From Auriscalpium vulgare (lineage: Eukaryota > Basidiomycota > Agaricomycetes > Russulales > Auriscalpiaceae): a stretch of DNA of 64,000 bases. Under the pieces are notes generated by a model. It did no database searches. It saw only the letters and a program-made list of their open reading frames with translations, and was not told the DNA's origin. This document shows positions 59,946 through 64,000 of the stretch, in pieces. Position 1 is the stretch's first letter, and the number at the start of each line of letters is the position of its first letter. The DNA lies in NCBI GenBank assembly GCA_019915015.1, contig JAHBBC010000033.1:186001-250000 (forward strand), given 5' to 3'. Made by a program: the position numbers and the translations under genes.

Positions 59946-62900
59946 TCAATCAACCTCCGCATCCCAGATACGAACTGTTCCATCTCCGGAGCCCGATGCG
60001 ACAAGCTTACCATCCGGCGAGTATGCGACTGACCAAAGTTGTTTTGTGTGCCCTCTCAACGGCCCCACCACCGTCTCCCCCGTTTCCGCATCCCAGATGC
60101 GAATGGTGTTGTCCCGTGAGCCCGAGACGACGCGCGTGCCATCTGGGGAGAACGCGACAGACTCTACCGGTCTTGTGTGCCCTGTGAACGGCCCTGCCAC
60201 CGTCTCCCCCGTCTGGGCATCCCAGATGCGAATGGTCTTGTCGTCCGAGCCCGAGACGACGCGCGTGCCATCGGGGGAGAACGCGACAGACAGGACCAAA
60301 ATTGTGTGCCCCGTGAACGGCCCTGCCACCGTCTCCCCCGTCTGGGCATCCCATATGCGAATCGTCCCAGTGTTGACCGAGCCCGAGGCGACGCGCTTGC
60401 CATCTGGGGAGAACGCGACAGACCCTACCGGTACTGTGTGCCCTGTGAACGGCCCTGCCACCGTCTCCCCCGTCTGGACATCCCAGATGCGAATCGTCTT
60501 GTCATACGAGCCCGAGACGACGCGCGTGCCATCGGGGGAGAACGCGACAGACCGTACCCAATCTGTGTGCCCCGTGAACGGCCCTGCCACCGTCTCCCCC
60601 GTCTGGGCATCCCATATGCGAATCGTCTTGTCGCGTGAACCCGAGACGACGCGCGTGCCATCGGGGGAGAACGCGACAGACTGCACATAATGTATGTGCC
60701 CCGTGAACGGCCCTGCCACCGTCTCCCCCGTCTGGGCGTCCCAGATTCGGATGGTCCAGTCGTCCGAGCCCGAGGCAATGCGCTTTCCATCTGGAGAAAA
60801 TGCTACCGATCTGACATAGCCTTGGTGTCCGCAACAGATCCTAAGTTCTGAATGAGGCTTGGGTCAGCATAAAAGAGCGCAGATGAATATTGCTTGCAAA
60901 ACGTACGGCGGAATATTTTGACAAAGTCCTTGTAGATTTTGGCAGTAGCCGGAGGGTGTTCGAGTACGGAAACGAGCTCCCGCAGCCTTCGTCCCGAGTA
61001 TCCAATGTCAGCAGTAGCGCGCGGACCAATCGCCACAATTGCCGTAGCCAAGACACGGCAGGAGGTAAAGTCGTCCTTCGAGTTTTCAAGAGTAGCGAGC
61101 AAGGCTTTTCCAGCGTCGGGAGCGGTTGCAAGCGAGACTCGGCCGGTTTCTGTGAAAGCCTTGGTCGCTCAGATCGTCGCGAAAGACGTAGAGTGATGAT
61201 CACCTGAATGGATCAACCCTTCCAGAATGTCCCGATGAGGCGTAGAAAGTGAGTTTTTCTCTACAGACACTTCCTGGAGCTCAGCGATAGTCGTGACAGC
61301 CGAAAGATATGGGTCGGGCTCGAGGAGCGCGCGCCATTTTTCCCAGGTATGACCGTCGGGCAAACGAGCCAAGGGCCGGTACTCCGTCCTCTTCATGCGC
61401 TGTGCACTCGCGACAGTCTCTGTGTTGATACCCATGCTGTTGAACACCGATTGATGGATCTTCTGACCTGGCTTTACCTGGCGGGCAGCACCGCGATGGG
61501 GGGGCCTAGCCATGTATAAGCAATCGACAAAACAAGCACAAAGGAGGTGACAAACCAACGAATCGTACTCTCGCGGTCTTTGTACGATAGTCGACGGTAA
61601 GGCAACAGATCAATAATCTTGTAGAACAATCCCACAGAGAGATTGAGCTCGAGCGGCTTCCATTGGTCAGTCTGCGGGGACACGCGAAGCCCATTCGTCA
61701 TGCCTTCATATTTCATCCAGCGCAGCGCAGGTCCAAAGTGATTGGCGTCAGGGTTATGGACAATTCCACCGCCACTATGCATGCAGTCAGTACGGAACAA
61801 AGCAGTTTGATCACCACTCAGGTACGTACATGTCTGAATGCGAGCCCGCAAACCATACCTCCTTGACGTTGCCTTTCGAGTCGCCGCCTTTGAGGTTGTC
61901 TCTAACATTTTCGCCCTTCTCGACGTCACTGACATTGACAGCACCGACATTGACGTCGGTGCCAGTACCAGCCTGAGCACCTACGCCGCCCCTAAGAAGG
62001 TAGTGAGCATGGTAAAAAGCATAGGTATTGTAACCTTGGTACGTACACATCTGAATGCGAGACTATGATTTCGTCGAGGGCATATGGACCGTCACCTCCA
62101 TTAGCAAGTTCGGGCAGAAACTTGCCCCGCTTTTCATCGAGTGCAAGACCATGACGGAAGAAGCAGACGTGTTTCATGCCTGTTGTCGTCTCCGGAAGGC
62201 TTGGCCCTCTTGCAGTCCCGATCGATGAGACAGTGTCCCTACCATGAAATCATGAGCAGTCGTGCTACAAGCGCATCATATTGCACTCACCATGCGCCGA
62301 CAAAATGGACCCTCACGTCCTTCCTGGACAGCGTTTCTTTGAATCGAGCACATAGGTCGTCCTGCTTCTTCGTAGTCTTTGGATTCTTTCCTTTCCTTGT
62401 CCTCGAGGGCAGCTCTTGATCCGGCCGGCGTTGCTTTGAGGTCGTCGAGAGATAGAGTTGGTACGCGCTAAGATAAATGAGGCCGCTGGATAGATATGGG
62501 AAAGCAGAGTGACGCACAACTGAATCTGGTTGTTATTGCCCTTGTGCAAGAGACCGACCTATATGCCGGCATAAGGGCCAGGTCAAACCAGTCACACAAG
62601 GTCGTACCTTCTCTATCATGCCCGCGATCACGCGAGCTTGATATGCCCCACGAGAGAATCCTGTAAAGGAGTTGAGCTTACACACAGAGGACAACTTTGC
62701 ATTGCGCACCAAATAAGAATATCTTATCACCATCTTGATAGTTCTCAGACAGCCACTGATAGGCGTTGAGCACGTTTTTCTTGAAGCTCCTTTACAACGA
62801 GTTAGTCGAAGAAATGAACTTGAGACATGGATTGGCATACCATGCGAACATCATATCGCCCTTGTGTTTGATGGCCTGCTTCCAGCGAGAAAACCGGTTC

Positions 62901-63350
62901 GCGTCGTCGGACACATAAGTGCCGATTCCGCTGTCGTAGTAGGTGAGCTGCTCGTCATCCTTGATGAGGCTTTTATACAGCTCGACGACATTAGTGTTCT
63001 GTAGAGGGGTTAGGCGGGTGAGAAGCAGAGAAGGGCAAGAGCACCTTTTCGCTGAACTGGTTGGACGTGCCGTCGATGCAGACGACAAGATTTCTGCCAT
63101 TCCCACCTTTCGGATGCGGGGAGCACCTACAAGACCCGCTTGTGCCTGCTACATGAGTCTCGCGGTCTTCCTTGGCGGCGACGAACGGAATGCCACCGTC
63201 CTGCCGACGTTCGGGCTGGTCTTCGGCTACTGGTGAAGCTCGCGGCTGAGGTGCGCCGGTACCACCTTCCGTTTCAGCCGTCAAAGGTGGCCGATTTCGC
63301 CGATCGCCACCCTTACATAGTAACTGCTTTAAGGAGGAGAAAATGGGCAT
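59946..63350 (-). CDS. DUF2235 - WD40 fusion protein, gene 3
   Basis: The start at 63350 opens a variable charged N-terminus (about 85 residues), then NLVVCIDGTSNQFS, TYYDSGIGTY, GFSRGAYQARVIAGMIEK, DTVSSIG, FRHGLALDEKR, GSHSD and GGG, as in genes 1 and 2. The WD40 exon is 59946-60847 and encodes seven repeats, several of which are nearly identical at DNA level over a 126-bp period; repeat 4 has one extra residue. Unique feature: the SHSD-plus-intron segment is present twice. An additional 55-nt intron (61992-62046) and an additional 54-codon exon (61830-61991) rich in Gly, Val and Asn lie between the two copies; both introns are phase 2, so the frame is kept. The protein is probably intact, with an insertion beside the putative catalytic aspartate. 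Confidence 0.86.
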
Positions 63351-64000
63351 GGAGGTTCAGAGGCGAGAGGGCGGTGGAGACGAGGGGGAAAGGGCAATGT
63401 AAGTTGCACGACGCGAGAAGTTAAAGGGCAGAGATCCGATGAGAAATCAGGTATGCCTTACATAGTATTCATTATGTGCGCTGCAGAAGCATGATATGGA
63501 AGGCGGTATTTTAGCGCTGTCGCCGACAGAAATCATGAAAGTCTCAGCACCTCATTTCAGTCTTCGCGGCAAAATCCAGGCTACGGCTTTGCTGCCCTTG
63601 AAGTGCATCAGAGCCAGGATGTCCGACATTAGGAGCAGCGGACGAGGTCGAAGAGCCAGGCAGTCAGACACAAACACCGTAGTATCCCCGTACTTTGGAA
63701 GTACCAGGCTCCCATCATTATGAGGAACCGCATATCAGGTATACGGCTATGAAGCACAGCGCGCTTCGAGTCCTCGTAATCCGCGTAGCACAAGGTTCAT
63801 CATCTGCCAGACTTGGTGCGCCTTGTCTTTTCCGCTGGCAACGAGTATGGCGCTGACAATCAGATCGGAGTGATAGGAACACCAGAGGTGTTTTGAGCAT
63901 GAGCGTGAGAGGTGGGAGCGCGCCGAGCTGGCATGATCCACCCAAGGGAAAGGGTTGGCTCCCACGGTCCCGGACCCTGCCTCTGCCACAACCATCTCGA
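63351..64000. other. upstream region of gene 3 to the window edge
   Basis: Contains the 18-bp box shared with gene 1. No other feature is supported. Confidence 0.4.
63472..63489. promoter_or_regulatory. 18-bp box shared with DUF2235-WD40 gene 1
   Basis: Identical to 20636-20653 (TTATGTGCGCTGCAGAAG), here 122-139 bp upstream of the ATG. Confidence 0.5.

Noticed and set aside
60046..60690. 214-codon plus-strand open frame with regular 42-residue periodicity.
   Set aside because: It is the antisense shadow of the WD40 repeats of gene 3.
59940..60790. Regular ~126-bp direct repeats that might suggest a CRISPR-like or satellite array.
   Set aside because: They are WD40 coding repeats in a continuous reading frame with no spacers.

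Overview
The window looks like nuclear DNA of an agaricomycete (mushroom-forming or wood-decay) basidiomycete. Coding genes are split by many short introns of about 50-60 nt with GTACGT, GTGCGT or GTGAGT donors. The recognisable families are typical of Basidiomycota: MYND-finger multigene families, DUF2235-WD40 proteins, OTT_1508-like deaminases and a group I P450. No rRNA, tRNA or CRISPR array was found. Gene models come from reading frames, splice signals and comparison of paralogues inside the window; no database search was possible.

Layout. 0-4.4 kb: a transposase-tail remnant with inverted-repeat-like arms abuts a MYND-family pseudogene (A) broken by a 1136-bp solo LTR, a 10-bp duplication and loss of its last exon. 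5.3-6.1 kb: a Ser/Pro-rich hypothetical gene. 7.6-9.5 kb: an intact cytochrome P450. 10.4-16.6 kb: MYND gene B (-), a decayed second P450 (+), MYND gene D (+). 17.3-20.6 kb: DUF2235-WD40 gene 1 (-). 22.5-26.8 kb: convergent MYND genes E (+) and C (-). 28.0-31.4 kb: DUF2235-WD40 gene 2 (-). 32.3-34.4 kb: a hAT-like TIR element with an 8-bp target duplication. 35.7-36.8 kb: a secreted-protein gene. 37.7-45.2 kb: a direct tandem duplication of about 3.75 kb, each unit carrying an OTT_1508-like deaminase gene (+) and a small acidic-protein gene (-), followed by relics of further units to 48.1 kb. 48.4-50.6 and 58.4-59.8 kb: three diverged copies of an unidentified repeat. 51.1-53.0 kb: a PD-(D/E)XK-like gene head-to-head with a small hypothetical gene. 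59.9-63.35 kb: DUF2235-WD40 gene 3 (-).

How it fits together. This is a birth-and-death region. Five MYND paralogues share one exon plan with a MYND exon of exactly 133 nt. Three DUF2235-WD40 paralogues have a seven-bladed propeller of very similar repeats that vary at a few positions, the pattern known from fungal NLR/HET recognition repeats. The deaminase array has nearly identical flanks but a much more diverged coding centre. Together they suggest, by inference only, an accessory recognition or conflict locus (self/non-self or anti-element defence) reshaped by tandem duplication, unequal exchange and transposons.
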